Assembly (NCBI RefSeq): GCF_016429215.1
Contig: NZ_JAELUH010000015.1
Span: 1-64,000, forward strand
Length of the DNA stretch: 64,000 nucleotides
Reading direction: 5' to 3'
Source of the DNA: Herbaspirillum sp. ASV7
Lineage (GTDB): Bacteria; Pseudomonadota; Gammaproteobacteria; Burkholderiales; Burkholderiaceae_D
The notes below the pieces were generated by a model. That model saw nothing but the letters and a program-made list of their open reading frames with translations, was not told the origin of the DNA and did not search any database. This document shows, in pieces, positions 47,624-57,178 of the stretch; position 1 is the stretch's first letter, and the number at the start of each line of letters is the position of its first letter. A program made the position numbers and the translations under genes.

Positions 47624-47827
47624 TCAACGGTGGCGCCGGCGCTTGGGACGTCCGCAGGACGGGCTTGCGCGCCCAGCTTCGTCGCGCCATTGCCCGCTGC
47701 CGGCCAAGGGCTCGTCGGGCGTCGCGGCGGACTGCTTTCGTAGCACCCAGCGCATGCCGATGCTGCCGACGACACCGAGCAGGCCAAGCAATAACAGCAA
47801 GTCTTCAAGCACGATCCATCCTTTCAT
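47624..47827 (-). CDS. possible small membrane protein (uncertain)
   Basis: A 67-residue frame starting MKGWIVLEDLLLLLGLLGVVGSIG, which is a plausible single membrane helix (about residues 8-26), followed by a basic tail. No ribosome site is clear and I do not recognise a family. It is the only candidate in the 353-base gap between cheA and the LysR gene. May be chance. Confidence 0.25.
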   Translation of the reverse strand: MKGWIVLEDLLLLLGLLGVVGSIGMRWVLRKQSAATPDEPLAGSGQWRDEAGRASPSCGRPKRRRHR

Positions 47828-47944
47828 CGAGCCACGCCCGGAATGGGCAGGGGGGATGGCGTCAATGTAGGCTGGCAGGACGCGCGGCGCCAATATCAAA
47901 TCAGGCTGCGCGCCATCTCAAAACGATATGGCAGGGGAGAGGAC

Positions 47945-48865
47945 ATGATTTCCATCCGGCAGTTGCGCTACTTCGTCGAGATCGTCGAAGCGCGTGGCTA
48001 TACGCGGGCTGCGGAGCGGCTGTTCATCGCGCAGTCGGCGCTGAGTCGCCAGGTCAAGGAGCTGGAGGGGGTGCTGGATGTGGTGCTGCTCAAGCGCGAG
48101 GCCAAGCATTTCGAGCTGACCCAGGCCGGCCAGGATTTCTACGAACGCAGCCGCAAGATCCTGCTCGATCTTGATCGTGCGGTGGCGCAGGCGCGCACCA
48201 TCGGCAAGGGCGAGCATGGGGAACTGCGCTTGTTGCATTCCAGTTCGGTGCCGCTATCGGCGCCCTTGGGACCGACGCTCAACGAAGCCCTCAAGGCCTT
48301 CCCCGGCATCTCGCTGGAGATCTCGCAAGCGCCCTCCGAGCACCAGGCCCGCGAGATCGCCGAAGGCAGCGCCGATATCGGCCTGGCACGCCTGCCCATC
48401 CTGCGCGCCAATCCCAACCTGGAGTCCACGGTGCTCTACCGCGAGCGCCTGGTGGCTGCGGTGCCCGCCAACCATCATCTGGCGCAGCGCCAGGAAGTCG
48501 AGATCGCCCAGCTGCGCGATGAGTTCTTCGTGACGGTGCCGCATCGCGATCGCGGCGGCCTGAGCTACCTGGTGGCCGAGCGCTGCATCGCGCATGGCTT
48601 CTACCCGCGCGTGGCGCGCGCTACCTCGCGCAAGAATTCCCTGCTCAGCCTGGTCAATGCCGGCTTCGGCATTGCCGTGGTACCGCAGAGCATGGCCAGT
48701 ATTTCGCTGTCGGCCGGCGTCAGTTTCCCGGCCTTGAAGGATGCCGACTTCCAGTCGGAAGTGGCGCTGCTGCGCCGGCGCGATGCACCGGCCATGGTGC
48801 AGCAGTTCGTCGAGGCGTTCATCGCCCGCCTGCGCGAGGCGGGTCTGTCGGCGCCAGACCAGTAG
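47945..48865 (+). CDS. LysR-family transcriptional regulator
   Basis: 306 residues. Helix-turn-helix at residues 15-45 (FVEIVEARGYTRAAERLFIAQSALSRQVKEL in outline), then an effector domain of the CatR/BenM-like kind (LHSSSVPLSAPLGPTLNEAL). The ATG at 47945 is preceded by GGGGAGAGGAC. It converges on the sulfurtransferase gene with 19 bases between. Target unknown; no divergent partner. Confidence 0.87.
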   Translation: MISIRQLRYFVEIVEARGYTRAAERLFIAQSALSRQVKELEGVLDVVLLKREAKHFELTQAGQDFYERSRKILLDLDRAVAQARTIGKGEHGELRLLHSSSVPLSAPLGPTLNEALKAFPGISLEISQAPSEHQAREIAEGSADIGLARLPILRANPNLESTVLYRERLVAAVPANHHLAQRQEVEIAQLRDEFFVTVPHRDRGGLSYLVAERCIAHGFYPRVARATSRKNSLLSLVNAGFGIAVVPQSMASISLSAGVSFPALKDADFQSEVALLRRRDAPAMVQQFVEAFIARLREAGLSAPDQ

Positions 48866-48884
48866 CGCGGCGCCGTGCCAGGCT

Positions 48885-49742
48885 TCAGTTGCCGGTGGCC
48901 ACCGGACGGCTCGGGTCCGAACTCCATTCGCTCCACGAACCCGGATAGAGGCTGGCGCCGGCCAGTCCCGCTACTTCCAGGGCCAGCAGGTTATGGCAGG
49001 CGGTCACGCCGGAGCCGCACTGCATGACGGCGGCCTGGGGATCATCCACGATCGCGAGCCACTCCTGGCGCAGCTGCGTGGCGTCCTTGAAGCGGCCATC
49101 GGCTTGCAGGTTGTCCTTGAAGAAGCGGTTCTTCGCTCCCGGGATGTGGCCACCGACGGCATCCATCGTTTCGTTCTCGCCGCGGAAACGGTCCGGTGCA
49201 CGTGCATCGACCACCTGCAATGTCGGCGTCGACAGGTTCGTCAACAGCACCTGGGCATCCACGCTCTTGACCAGCGAGGACAGGTCCTGGAGATTGCCGG
49301 GCGTGGCCGCCGGCGGGGTCTCGGTGCTCAGTGCTTCTCCCAGCGCCTGCCAGGCCGCCAGGCCGCCATCGAGCACCGCCACGTCAGCGTGGCCGACCCA
49401 GCGCAGCAGCCACCACAGGCGCGCGGCGAACATGCCACCGTGGCTGTCATAGGCTACCACCTGGGTATCGTTGCTGATGCCCAGTGCGCGCATGGCCTGC
49501 ACGAACTGCTGGCGATCCGGCAGCGGATGGCGGCCATGGAAACGGCCGGCGGCGTCGGTCTTGGGGCCCGACAGCAGTTCATCGAGATGGGCGAAGCGCG
49601 CCGACGGCAGGTGGCCGGCGGCATAGGCATCGCGCCCGGCATGCGGATTGACCAGGTCGTGGCGGCAATCGACGATCACCAGGTTGAGGTATTGCGCGCG
49701 CGCCTTGAGTTCGGCGGCGCTGATGAGGGTTTGGTAGATCAT
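48885..49742 (-). CDS. sseA: 3-mercaptopyruvate/thiosulfate sulfurtransferase
   Basis: 285 residues with two rhodanese domains; the active Cys sits in the C-terminal domain as QCGSGVTACHN, and CGSG[VT] rather than CRKG marks mercaptopyruvate sulfurtransferase. Other family patterns are HDLVNPHAGRDAY and WWLLRWVGH. Transfers sulfur to thiols or cyanide in the cytoplasm. Lies 43 bases downstream of the DMT permease stop in the same direction, so cotranscription is possible. Confidence 0.92.
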   Translation of the reverse strand: MIYQTLISAAELKARAQYLNLVIVDCRHDLVNPHAGRDAYAAGHLPSARFAHLDELLSGPKTDAAGRFHGRHPLPDRQQFVQAMRALGISNDTQVVAYDSHGGMFAARLWWLLRWVGHADVAVLDGGLAAWQALGEALSTETPPAATPGNLQDLSSLVKSVDAQVLLTNLSTPTLQVVDARAPDRFRGENETMDAVGGHIPGAKNRFFKDNLQADGRFKDATQLRQEWLAIVDDPQAAVMQCGSGVTACHNLLALEVAGLAGASLYPGSWSEWSSDPSRPVATGN

Positions 49743-49785
49743 GCTGTTCTCCTAGTAGGTATCGATGCGGCGCCGGTGCGCTGGT

Positions 49786-50703
49786 TCAGACCTCGGTGGC
49801 GATGGGATCGACCTTGGGCAGGTTCTTGGCCGCGCTCTGGCTGCGCCGCTGGTTGTGATAGGTGGCCAGGATGCCGCTGGCCAGGATGATCACGATGCCC
49901 AGCCAGCCGACCCAGCCTGGCGCATCGTTCCAGATCAGCACCCCGAACAGGCTGGAAAAGACGATGCCCGTGTATTGCAGGTTGGCCGTCACCAGGGTAT
50001 TGCCGAGCCGGTAGGCGCGCGTCATGGCGATCTGCGCCGTGGTCGCCGTCAAGCCTATCATGATCACCAGCAATGCGCCGCGCCAGGAATGCGCGTGCCA
50101 CAGCGGGATCTTGCCGGTGGCGATATTGCCCACCAGGCCGGCCACCACGCCGGTCAGCGAAAAGTAGAACACCACGCGATATTCGGGTTCCCCCAGCAGG
50201 CCCAGCTTGCGCACCTGCAGGTAGACCAGCGCGGAGAGCACGCCCGACACCAGCGCGATGGCGCCGCCCAGCAACTGGTCACCATTGAGCGATGGGCGCA
50301 TCAGCAAGGCCACGCCGAGGAAGCTGAGCAGCACCGTGCCGGCCAGGCCCCATTCGAACTTCTTGCTGCCCTGCCACCAGCCGGCAGCGAAGAGCATGGC
50401 CGCGATCCAGATCGAGGACATGTAGTTCAGCGTGGTGGCCGTGGCGATGGGCAGGAGGCTGAACGAATAGAACCACATCCACAGCGAGATCACGCCGATG
50501 CTGCCACGGATGAGGTGGTCACGCGGGAAGGGCGTACGGAAGGTGCCGCCGCGCAGGCGCACCAGCGTGGCGATGAAGGAGACGCCGATCAGGCCGCGAC
50601 AGAGCACGATCTCGGAGGTCGTGTAGTAGTCGCTGGCCAGCTTGACGCAGACGCCCATGATGGAAAAGAGGAATGAGGCGACGAGCATCCAGAGCGATTG
50701 CAT
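49786..50703 (-). CDS. DMT-superfamily (EamA) transporter
   Basis: 305 residues, ten predicted membrane helices in two EamA repeats (for example MQSLWMLVASFLFSIMGV and ARVAGWVG-like GWVGWLGIVIILASG). Start at 50703 (MQSLWM) since the preceding 20 residues in the open frame are not membrane-like. Probable exporter of a small metabolite; substrate not inferable. The 238-base gap to the Rieske gene upstream contains a long hairpin. Confidence 0.87.
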   Translation of the reverse strand: MQSLWMLVASFLFSIMGVCVKLASDYYTTSEIVLCRGLIGVSFIATLVRLRGGTFRTPFPRDHLIRGSIGVISLWMWFYSFSLLPIATATTLNYMSSIWIAAMLFAAGWWQGSKKFEWGLAGTVLLSFLGVALLMRPSLNGDQLLGGAIALVSGVLSALVYLQVRKLGLLGEPEYRVVFYFSLTGVVAGLVGNIATGKIPLWHAHSWRGALLVIMIGLTATTAQIAMTRAYRLGNTLVTANLQYTGIVFSSLFGVLIWNDAPGWVGWLGIVIILASGILATYHNQRRSQSAAKNLPKVDPIATEV

Positions 50704-50752
50704 GGCAGTGGTCGAGTGAGGAGAGTGGAGAAAAGGGGGCGCGCAAAAGCAC

Positions 50753-50786
50753 AACGGCAGCACCGGGAGAACCCGGTGCTGCCGTT
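50753..50786 (-). terminator. 15-bp hairpin between Rieske oxygenase and transporter genes
   Basis: A perfect stem (50753-50767 with 50772-50786) with loop agaa. Read leftward, a short U-run (gtgcuuuug) begins 5 bases later. Lies after the Rieske gene stop and before the DMT start, so a terminator or attenuator; the U-run is weak. Confidence 0.5.
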
Positions 50787-50941
50787 GGTGTGGCTGCTGA
50801 TGTTGTTATTTCTGCTACTGCCAGGCCGCCATGCTGCGAGGAGGAGAGAGGGGTACGACAGTGACGACGCAAGCTGCGTCCATCATGATCTTGCCGCTGC
50901 CCCTGCATCCTGGTTCCCCCCTGCGCGGCCTGTGGCCTGGT

Positions 50942-52060
50942 TTATGGTGTGGTTCCCGGCGGTACGTCCAGCTGCTTGCGATACCACTCGTGGAAGTGCT
51001 GCATGCCATCTTCCATGGGCGACTGGTAGGGACCGACTTCGCTGGTGCCGCGATCCATCAGTATACGACGACCGGCGTCCATGCGCTGGGCGATCTCGTC
51101 ATCCTCGACGCAGGTCTCCATGTAGGCGGCGCGTTCGGCCTCCACCAGCTCGCGCTCGAACAGGGCGATTTCTTCCGGGTAGTAGAACTCCACCACATTG
51201 GTGGTCTTCTGCGGGCCGGTCGGCCAGAGCGTGGACACCACCAGCACGTTGGGATACCACTCCACCATGATGTTGGGATAGAGCGTGAGCCAGATCGCGC
51301 CGAACTTGGGCGGTTCGCCATTGGAGAACTTGAGCAGCTTCTCCTGCCACTTGGCATAGGTGGGCGAGCCCGAGCGCGCCAGGCCATGGTTCACGCCCAC
51401 GGTCTGGACGCTGTAGTCATGGCCGAACTCCCACTTCAGGTCCGAGCAGCTCACGAAGTTGCCCAGGCCCGGATGGAAGGGCTCGACGTGGTAATCCTCC
51501 AGGTAGACCTCGATGAAGGTCTTCCAGTTGTAGTCGCACTCGTGGACCTCGGTGTGGTCGTAGAGATAGCCGGAAAAATCCAGGTCCTTGGTCACGCCCA
51601 GGTTCTTGAGCTTGGCCGCGATATCGACGCCGTTGGCCTCGAAGAGCAAGCCGTTCCAGCTCTGCAGCGGCGTGTTGGACAGGTTCATGCACGGCGTCTC
51701 GCCGAAATGCGGCGCGCCGATCAGTTCGCCCTTCAGATCGTAGGTCCAGCGATGCAGCGGGCAGACGATGTTGCTGGCATTGCCGCGACCGTCGAGCATC
51801 TTGGCCTGGCGATGGCGGCACACATTGGACACCAGCTCGATGCCCTGGGTATTGCGCACCAGCATGCGGCCTTCGTTCTCCCACGGCAGGGTGGAATAGT
51901 CGCCAGCGTTGGGAACCATCAGCTCATGGCCGACATAACGGGGTCCCTGCTGGAAGAGTTGTTTCAGTTCCCGCTGGTAGAGCGGGTCGTCGAAGTAGAC
52001 GCTGACGGGAAGTTGCGCGTTTGAACGCGCCAATTTGGCAAAAGTAGCAAGATCGGACAT
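50942..52060 (-). CDS. Rieske non-haem iron oxygenase, alpha subunit type
   Basis: 372 residues. Rieske [2Fe-2S] site NVCRHRQAKML with CPLHRW 16 residues later; catalytic iron ligands in EDYHVEPFHPGL and a distal Asp. Resembles aromatic-ring or quaternary-amine oxygenases (GbcA/choline-type). Start at 52060 (MSDLATF); the open frame extends 207 bases further into the divergent gap but has no ribosome site. No ferredoxin or reductase gene is adjacent, so the electron donor is elsewhere. Divergent from xseB-ispA-dxs. Substrate unknown. Confidence 0.86.
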   Translation of the reverse strand: MSDLATFAKLARSNAQLPVSVYFDDPLYQRELKQLFQQGPRYVGHELMVPNAGDYSTLPWENEGRMLVRNTQGIELVSNVCRHRQAKMLDGRGNASNIVCPLHRWTYDLKGELIGAPHFGETPCMNLSNTPLQSWNGLLFEANGVDIAAKLKNLGVTKDLDFSGYLYDHTEVHECDYNWKTFIEVYLEDYHVEPFHPGLGNFVSCSDLKWEFGHDYSVQTVGVNHGLARSGSPTYAKWQEKLLKFSNGEPPKFGAIWLTLYPNIMVEWYPNVLVVSTLWPTGPQKTTNVVEFYYPEEIALFERELVEAERAAYMETCVEDDEIAQRMDAGRRILMDRGTSEVGPYQSPMEDGMQHFHEWYRKQLDVPPGTTP

Positions 52061-52162
52061 TTCCGCCCCCAAATTAATTTGCACCAACCTAAGGAAGAAA
52101 ATCCGCAAAAACCTATGTTCAAATAATATGAAGAGGAAATTTTGGACAGAACCGCGGATTAT

Positions 52163-52198
52163 GCCACAAAACCCCCATAAGGGGCCGGGTTTTGTGGC
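52163..52198. promoter_or_regulatory. 12-bp perfect inverted repeat between divergent genes
   Basis: GCCACAAAACCC (52163-52174) and GGGTTTTGTGGC (52187-52198) frame a 12-base centre in the 268-base gap between the Rieske gene and xseB. No U-run follows on either strand, so a protein-binding dyad or a leader hairpin is more likely than a terminator. Confidence 0.45.
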
Positions 52199-52328
52199 CA
52201 AAATACCAGTATTTATGCCGAATTTACGTTCCGGGTCCGAAAAGCTTCGGCAAATCCACGTCCTCAATTGATTTGGGAATCGCCGGTTTGTTCTAAAATA
52301 ACAGGTTAGATTTTTTCAATGGGTCGAT

Positions 52329-52592
52329 ATGCCTAGAACCTCTGCCACTGCCGCCCCCGCCGCGTCGCCCGCATCCTTCGAGCAAGCCATGCAAGAGCTG
52401 GAACAGCTCGTGGCCCAGATGGAAGCCGGCGAACTGCCGCTGGAGGCCTCCGTGGCCGCCTACAAGCGCGGCTCGGAACTGGTGAAATTCTGTGCCGCCC
52501 AACTGGACAAGGTGGACAGCCAGGTCAAGCTGCTCGAAGGCGACATGCTCAAGCCCTTCCAGGCCACCGACGCTGCCGCCGGAGACGATTGA
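52329..52592 (+). CDS. xseB: exodeoxyribonuclease VII small subunit
   Basis: 87 residues. The family core FEQAMQELEQLVAQMEAGELPLEASVAAYKRG in outline (about residues 18-50) is conserved; the tail is acidic. Pairs with XseA, encoded elsewhere, in a complex that degrades single-stranded DNA. Its stop overlaps the ispA start (TGATG), as is common in Proteobacteria. Confidence 0.93.
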   Translation: MPRTSATAAPAASPASFEQAMQELEQLVAQMEAGELPLEASVAAYKRGSELVKFCAAQLDKVDSQVKLLEGDMLKPFQATDAAAGDD

Positions 52593-53545
52593 TGAATGCA
52601 CATATCCCGGCCGCAAGTGCCTTGACCTCGCTGGGCTTTGCCGACTGGATGGGCCAGGTGCAGGCCGGCATGGAAGGCGTGCTGGACCGCTTCCTGCCGC
52701 CGACCTCGGTGGTCCCGGCGCGCCTGCACGAAGCCATGCGCTACACCGCCATGGACGGCGGCAAGCGCGTGCGTCCGCTGCTGGTCTATGCCGCCGGTGA
52801 GGTCTTCGATACGCCGCGCGCCCTGCTGGAGCGTGCCGCCGCCGCCGTGGAGATGATCCACGTCTATTCGCTGGTGCATGACGACATGCCCTGCATGGAT
52901 GACGACGCCCTGCGCCGTGGCAAGCCCACCGTGCACGTGAAGTACGACGAAGCCACCGCCCTGCTGGTGGGCGATGCCCTGCAGGCACAAGCCTTCGCCA
53001 CGTTGTCGGCGCCGCTGGAGGCTGAACTCGCCGGTGCCAGTGTCGATGCCGGCCTGCCGGCGCGCCAGTTGCGCATGGTCAGCCTGCTGGCCCAGGCCTC
53101 GGGCTCGGTGGGCATGTGCGGCGGCCAGGCCATCGACCTGGCCAGCGTGGGCATGACGCTGTCGCTGTCGGAGCTGGAGCAGATGCACCGTCTCAAGACC
53201 GGTGCCCTGCTGCGCGCGGCCGTACTGCTGGGCGCGCTGGGCGGCAAAGCCCTGAGCGCCGCGGAAAGCGCCGCTCTGGACGACTATGCCCGCGCCATCG
53301 GCCTGGCCTTCCAGGTGGTCGACGACATCCTCGACGCCACCGCCGACTCGGCCACGCTGGGCAAGACGGCCGGCAAGGATGCGGCCGACAACAAGCCGAC
53401 CTATGTCTCCATCCTCGGTCTGGCCGAGTCGCAGGCATTGGCCGAGAAGCTGCGCGGCAACGCGCACCAGGCCCTGGCCGGGTTTGGCGACAAGGCGTGC
53501 CGCCTGCGCGAACTGGCCGACCTGATCGTGCAACGCAAGACATGA
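52592..53545 (+). CDS. ispA: farnesyl diphosphate synthase
   Basis: 317 residues of the short-chain prenyltransferase family. First Asp-rich motif HDDMPCMDDDALRRGKPT, second VVDDILDAT, with GGKRVRP near residue 55. Condenses IPP with DMAPP and geranyl diphosphate to farnesyl diphosphate. The residues before the first motif (VYSLVHDDMPCMD) indicate a C15 product. Coupled to xseB through a one-base overlap and followed by dxs after 94 bases. Confidence 0.93.
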   Translation: MNAHIPAASALTSLGFADWMGQVQAGMEGVLDRFLPPTSVVPARLHEAMRYTAMDGGKRVRPLLVYAAGEVFDTPRALLERAAAAVEMIHVYSLVHDDMPCMDDDALRRGKPTVHVKYDEATALLVGDALQAQAFATLSAPLEAELAGASVDAGLPARQLRMVSLLAQASGSVGMCGGQAIDLASVGMTLSLSELEQMHRLKTGALLRAAVLLGALGGKALSAAESAALDDYARAIGLAFQVVDDILDATADSATLGKTAGKDAADNKPTYVSILGLAESQALAEKLRGNAHQALAGFGDKACRLRELADLIVQRKT

Positions 53546-53639
53546 ACCAGGCATGAAGACGGACCGCATGCCGCAACTACTGCAACCACTGCAACCACTG
53601 CGACGGCGCGGCCTTCAGACCCAACCACGGTAACAACAG

Positions 53640-55505
53640 ATGCTGCTCAATACCATCAACGATCCGGCCGACCTGCGCCGCCTGTCCCGCCATCAACTCA
53701 AGCCGCTGGCCGAGGAGTTGCGCGGCTTCCTGCTCGACGCAGTATCCAAGACCGGCGGTCACCTCTCGTCCAACCTGGGCACGGTGGAATTGACCATCGC
53801 GCTGCACTACGTCTTCAATACGCCGGACGACCGCATCGTCTGGGACGTCGGCCACCAGACCTATCCGCACAAGATCCTCACCGGCCGCCGCGACCGCATG
53901 GGCACGCTGCGCCAGCAGGAAGGCATCTCGGGCTTCCCGCGCCGCATCGAAAGCGAATACGACACCTTCGGCACCGCGCACTCCTCGACCTCGATCTCGG
54001 CCGCGCTGGGCATGGCCCTGGGCGCCAAGACGCAGGGCTCCGACCGCCACGCCATTGCCGTCATCGGCGACGGCGCCATGACCGCCGGCATGGCCTTCGA
54101 AGCGCTCAACAATGCGGGCGTGCATGACGACATCAACCTGCTGGTCATCCTCAACGACAACGACATGTCGATCTCGCCGCCGGTGGGCGCGCTGAACCGC
54201 TACCTGGCCCGCCTGATGTCCGGCAAGTTCTACGCCAAGGCCCGCGACGTGGGCAAGTCGGTGCTGCCCGGCCCGGTGCTGGAACTGGCCAAGCGCCTGG
54301 AAGAGCATGCCAAGGGCATGGTGGTCCCGGCCACCATGTTCGAGGAATTCGGCTTCAACTACATCGGCCCCATCGATGGTCACGACCTCGATTCGCTGAT
54401 CCCCACGCTGCAGAACCTGAAGCAGCTGAAAGGCCCGCAATTCCTGCACGTGGTGACCAAGAAGGGCCAGGGCTACAAGCTGGCCGAGGCCGACCCGGTG
54501 CTCTACCACGGTCCCGGCAAGTTCAATCCCAGCGAAGGCATCAAGCCCAGCGCCGGCGGCAAGCTGACCTACACCCAGGTCTTCGGCGAATGGCTGTGCG
54601 ACATGGGCGCCGCCGACGAGAAGCTGGTGGGCATCACCCCGGCCATGCGCGAAGGCTCGGGCATGGTGGCCTTCGAAAAGAAATTCCCCAAGCGTTACTA
54701 CGACGTGGGCATCGCCGAACAGCACGCCGTGACCTTCGCCGCCGGCCTGGCCTGTGAAGGCATGAAGCCGGTGGTGGCGATCTACTCGACCTTCCTGCAA
54801 CGCGCCTATGACCAGCTGATCCACGACGTGGCGCTGCAGAACCTGGACGTGACCTTCGCGCTGGACCGTGCCGGCCTGGTCGGCGCCGACGGTGCCACCC
54901 ACGCCGGAAACTACGACCTGGCCTTCCTGCGCTGCATTCCCAACATGGTGGTGATGGCCGCCGCCGACGAGGACGAGTGCCGCAAGATGCTCTCCACCGC
55001 CTACCAGTATCCGGGCCCGGCGGCGGTGCGTTACCCGCGTGGCGCCGGCGTCGGCGCCGTCGTCGAGAAGACGCTGGACACCCTGCTCCTGGGCCGTGGC
55101 GAGATTCGCCGCAACGGCAAGGATGTCGCCATCCTGGCCTTCGGCAGCATGCTGGCCCCGGCTCTGGGCGCGGGCGAGAAGCTCAATGCCACGGTCGCCA
55201 ACATGCGCTTCATCAAGCCGCTGGATGTGGAACTGGTCAAGCAACTGGCCGCCTCCCACGACGCACTGGTGACGGTGGAAGAGGGCTGCATCATGGGCGG
55301 CGCCGGTGCGGCCGTCTCAGAGGCACTGGCCGCAGCCGGCATCAACAAGCCGGTGCTGCACCTGGGCCTGCCGGATCGCTTCATCGACCATGGCGATGCG
55401 CATCAATTGCTGGCGCAGTGTGGACTGGATGCGGGCGGTATTGCCGAGTCCATCGTGCAGCGCTTCGGCAAGGACCAGCCGCGTTTGGTGGTCAACAACG
55501 GCTGA
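53640..55505 (+). CDS. dxs: 1-deoxy-D-xylulose-5-phosphate synthase
   Basis: 621 residues, the normal length. The thiamine-diphosphate site [18 protein letters not shown] with later NDNDMSISP, the N-terminal [14 protein letters not shown], and the catalytic Glu in [16 protein letters not shown] are all present. First step of the MEP isoprenoid pathway, from pyruvate and glyceraldehyde 3-phosphate. With xseB and ispA it forms the standard gene group. A short tandem of CTGCAACCA units lies just before the gene (about 53580-53600). Confidence 0.96.
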   Translation: MLLNTINDPADLRRLSRHQLKPLAEELRGFLLDAVSKTGGHLSSNLGTVELTIALHYVFNTPDDRIVWDVGHQTYPHKILTGRRDRMGTLRQQEGISGFPRRIESEYDTFGTAHSSTSISAALGMALGAKTQGSDRHAIAVIGDGAMTAGMAFEALNNAGVHDDINLLVILNDNDMSISPPVGALNRYLARLMSGKFYAKARDVGKSVLPGPVLELAKRLEEHAKGMVVPATMFEEFGFNYIGPIDGHDLDSLIPTLQNLKQLKGPQFLHVVTKKGQGYKLAEADPVLYHGPGKFNPSEGIKPSAGGKLTYTQVFGEWLCDMGAADEKLVGITPAMREGSGMVAFEKKFPKRYYDVGIAEQHAVTFAAGLACEGMKPVVAIYSTFLQRAYDQLIHDVALQNLDVTFALDRAGLVGADGATHAGNYDLAFLRCIPNMVVMAAADEDECRKMLSTAYQYPGPAAVRYPRGAGVGAVVEKTLDTLLLGRGEIRRNGKDVAILAFGSMLAPALGAGEKLNATVANMRFIKPLDVELVKQLAASHDALVTVEEGCIMGGAGAAVSEALAAAGINKPVLHLGLPDRFIDHGDAHQLLAQCGLDAGGIAESIVQRFGKDQPRLVVNNG

Positions 55506-55607
55506 GGTCGCGGTTGTTGGTCCTTGCATCCTGTCGCCGTGGGTTTTCGGGCGGGAGTTGCAAATCCAATGCAATTCATACGGCAAGGATGGACTTGCGC
55601 GACGGGA

Positions 55608-57122
55608 TTAGTGTTTGGCCGAGGTGGCCGGTAATCCCGCGCGTGTGAGATAGTCCTCCAGCAGCTCGGTCGATGCCTCTTCCACGATGGCGCCGATATA
55701 TCCATCAGGCCGGATCAACACCCAGCTTCCTTCCTCCACATCGTATGCCTCGCGGAAGTGGCCGTGCTCATCGATCACGTCGCCACGTGTGCCCATCGTG
55801 TGTATGTGCAAACCTTTTCGCGGCGGCACGCTGTCCCGGTGCGCTACCTGGTATCCGATCAAGGTCCAGTGAGGGCCCTGCAGCAGATCGAACAGGTAGC
55901 GGGGCTGTCCCGATGCGCCCAGAAGAAGAGCATCGGGGGCGCGGTCGCCGGCGAAGAGTTCGCCGGTTCTCGCCGGTACTTCCAACGTCAGTGACGAACC
56001 GGAATAAGCAATATCAAGCTGCTTGACCTCGCGGCCTCTGCGTATTCCATCCCGGTGCTGTGCATGGAGCAATCGGGTGGCCAGACCGAGCATCTCCGCC
56101 GCTATCGGGCGTCGTTCTTCCTCGTAGCTATGAAGCAGGACCTCCGGCGCGCCATCGATGACTGCCGCGATCTTCCAGCCAAGGTTGTATGCGTCCTGCA
56201 CACTGGTATTGAGGCCCTGCCCGCCAGTGGGTGGGTGAATATGCGCAGCGTCGCCGATCAGTAATACTTGTCCTACCCGGTATTGGTCGGCCAAACGCGC
56301 GTTCATCGTATAGGCCGATGCCCAGGAGACGTCATGGATGTGGATGTCGTCGCGCCCGGTACGCTCTGCGACCAGCTGCCCGAGCCCGGCGGCGGAAAGG
56401 TCGATATCGCCTTCCATTGGAATGGGCCCCTGGATCTGGAACATATCGGTACCCGCCAGTGGACACAGGAAGATCTGACGCGACATGTCGCCATCGCCGA
56501 AACGATGCCATGCGTCACGCGAAAGTCCTGTCAGCGTGACATCGGCCACGATGGCGCGAACGCCGAGGGTCTTTCCCGGGAAGCCGACCTGGAGGGCATG
56601 TCGGACAAAGCTTCTTCCGCCATCGGCTCCCACCAGCCAGCGGGCCCGCAGGTGCTCGGTGACGCCCCTGCGCTGGAGGCTGGCGGTAACGCCGTCCCCC
56701 TCTTGCTCCAAGCCGATCAGTTCGGTGCCATATTCTGGCGAGTATCCGAATTCCGCAAGCCGCTCCCGCAGTACGGCCTCTGTCAGAAACTGCGGTACCA
56801 TCAACGGCTGCTGGAATGGCTCTGACGGTGTCGGATCGACGTGTTCCGTGATCCTGGAATCGACATAGGATCCGTCACCGCGATAGAGCCGTTCCTTCGG
56901 ATAATCTCCGCCGGCTGCGACGATGCGGTCGAGAATGCCCAGATCCTTGAATATTTCTTGCGTTCTTGGCTGGATGCCTTTGCCGCGAGATCCACGAAAT
57001 GGCTCGTTCATTTTCTCGACCAGGCGAAACGATACGCCGCGCCTGGCAAGATCAATCGCAAGGGTAAGTCCGGCTGCTCCTGCGCCGCAGATCAGGACGT
57101 CGGTCGAAAGCTGTTCTGTCAT
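55608..57122 (-). CDS. FAD-dependent aromatic monooxygenase (PheA/TfdB type)
   Basis: 504 residues. FAD-binding GxGxxG in ICGAGAAGLTLAIDLARRG, the DG motif of VGADGGRSFVR and the GD motif of LIGDAAHIHPPTGGQGLN; a thioredoxin-like C-terminal domain follows. Probably hydroxylates a phenolic compound with NAD(P)H. AT content around the start and the consensus promoter (57150-57178) differ from neighbours, and the divergent MarR gene is 49 bases away, the usual arrangement for a ligand-induced detoxification or degradation enzyme. Substrate unknown. Ribosome site GGAGG precedes the ATG at 57122. Confidence 0.87.
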   Translation of the reverse strand: MTEQLSTDVLICGAGAAGLTLAIDLARRGVSFRLVEKMNEPFRGSRGKGIQPRTQEIFKDLGILDRIVAAGGDYPKERLYRGDGSYVDSRITEHVDPTPSEPFQQPLMVPQFLTEAVLRERLAEFGYSPEYGTELIGLEQEGDGVTASLQRRGVTEHLRARWLVGADGGRSFVRHALQVGFPGKTLGVRAIVADVTLTGLSRDAWHRFGDGDMSRQIFLCPLAGTDMFQIQGPIPMEGDIDLSAAGLGQLVAERTGRDDIHIHDVSWASAYTMNARLADQYRVGQVLLIGDAAHIHPPTGGQGLNTSVQDAYNLGWKIAAVIDGAPEVLLHSYEEERRPIAAEMLGLATRLLHAQHRDGIRRGREVKQLDIAYSGSSLTLEVPARTGELFAGDRAPDALLLGASGQPRYLFDLLQGPHWTLIGYQVAHRDSVPPRKGLHIHTMGTRGDVIDEHGHFREAYDVEEGSWVLIRPDGYIGAIVEEASTELLEDYLTRAGLPATSAKH

Positions 57123-57132
57123 TCAAACCTCC

Positions 57133-57153
57133 ATATGTGTAATATGCACATAT
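57133..57153. promoter_or_regulatory. palindromic operator of the MarR regulator
   Basis: ATATGTG (57133-57139) and CACATAT (57147-57153) form a perfect dyad around a seven-base centre in the 49-base divergent gap. Overlaps the -10 region of the monooxygenase promoter, which fits repression by MarR. Confidence 0.6.
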
Positions 57154-57178
57154 TAGGTTCGAGGAAAATACGTGTCAA
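57150..57178 (-). promoter_or_regulatory. consensus sigma70 promoter of the monooxygenase gene
   Basis: Read leftward: TTGACA (57173-57178), a 17-base spacer and TAATAT (57150-57155), near-perfect. The -35 lies inside the first codons of the MarR gene and the -10 touches the dyad, giving a leader of about 20 bases before the ATG. Confidence 0.7.
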
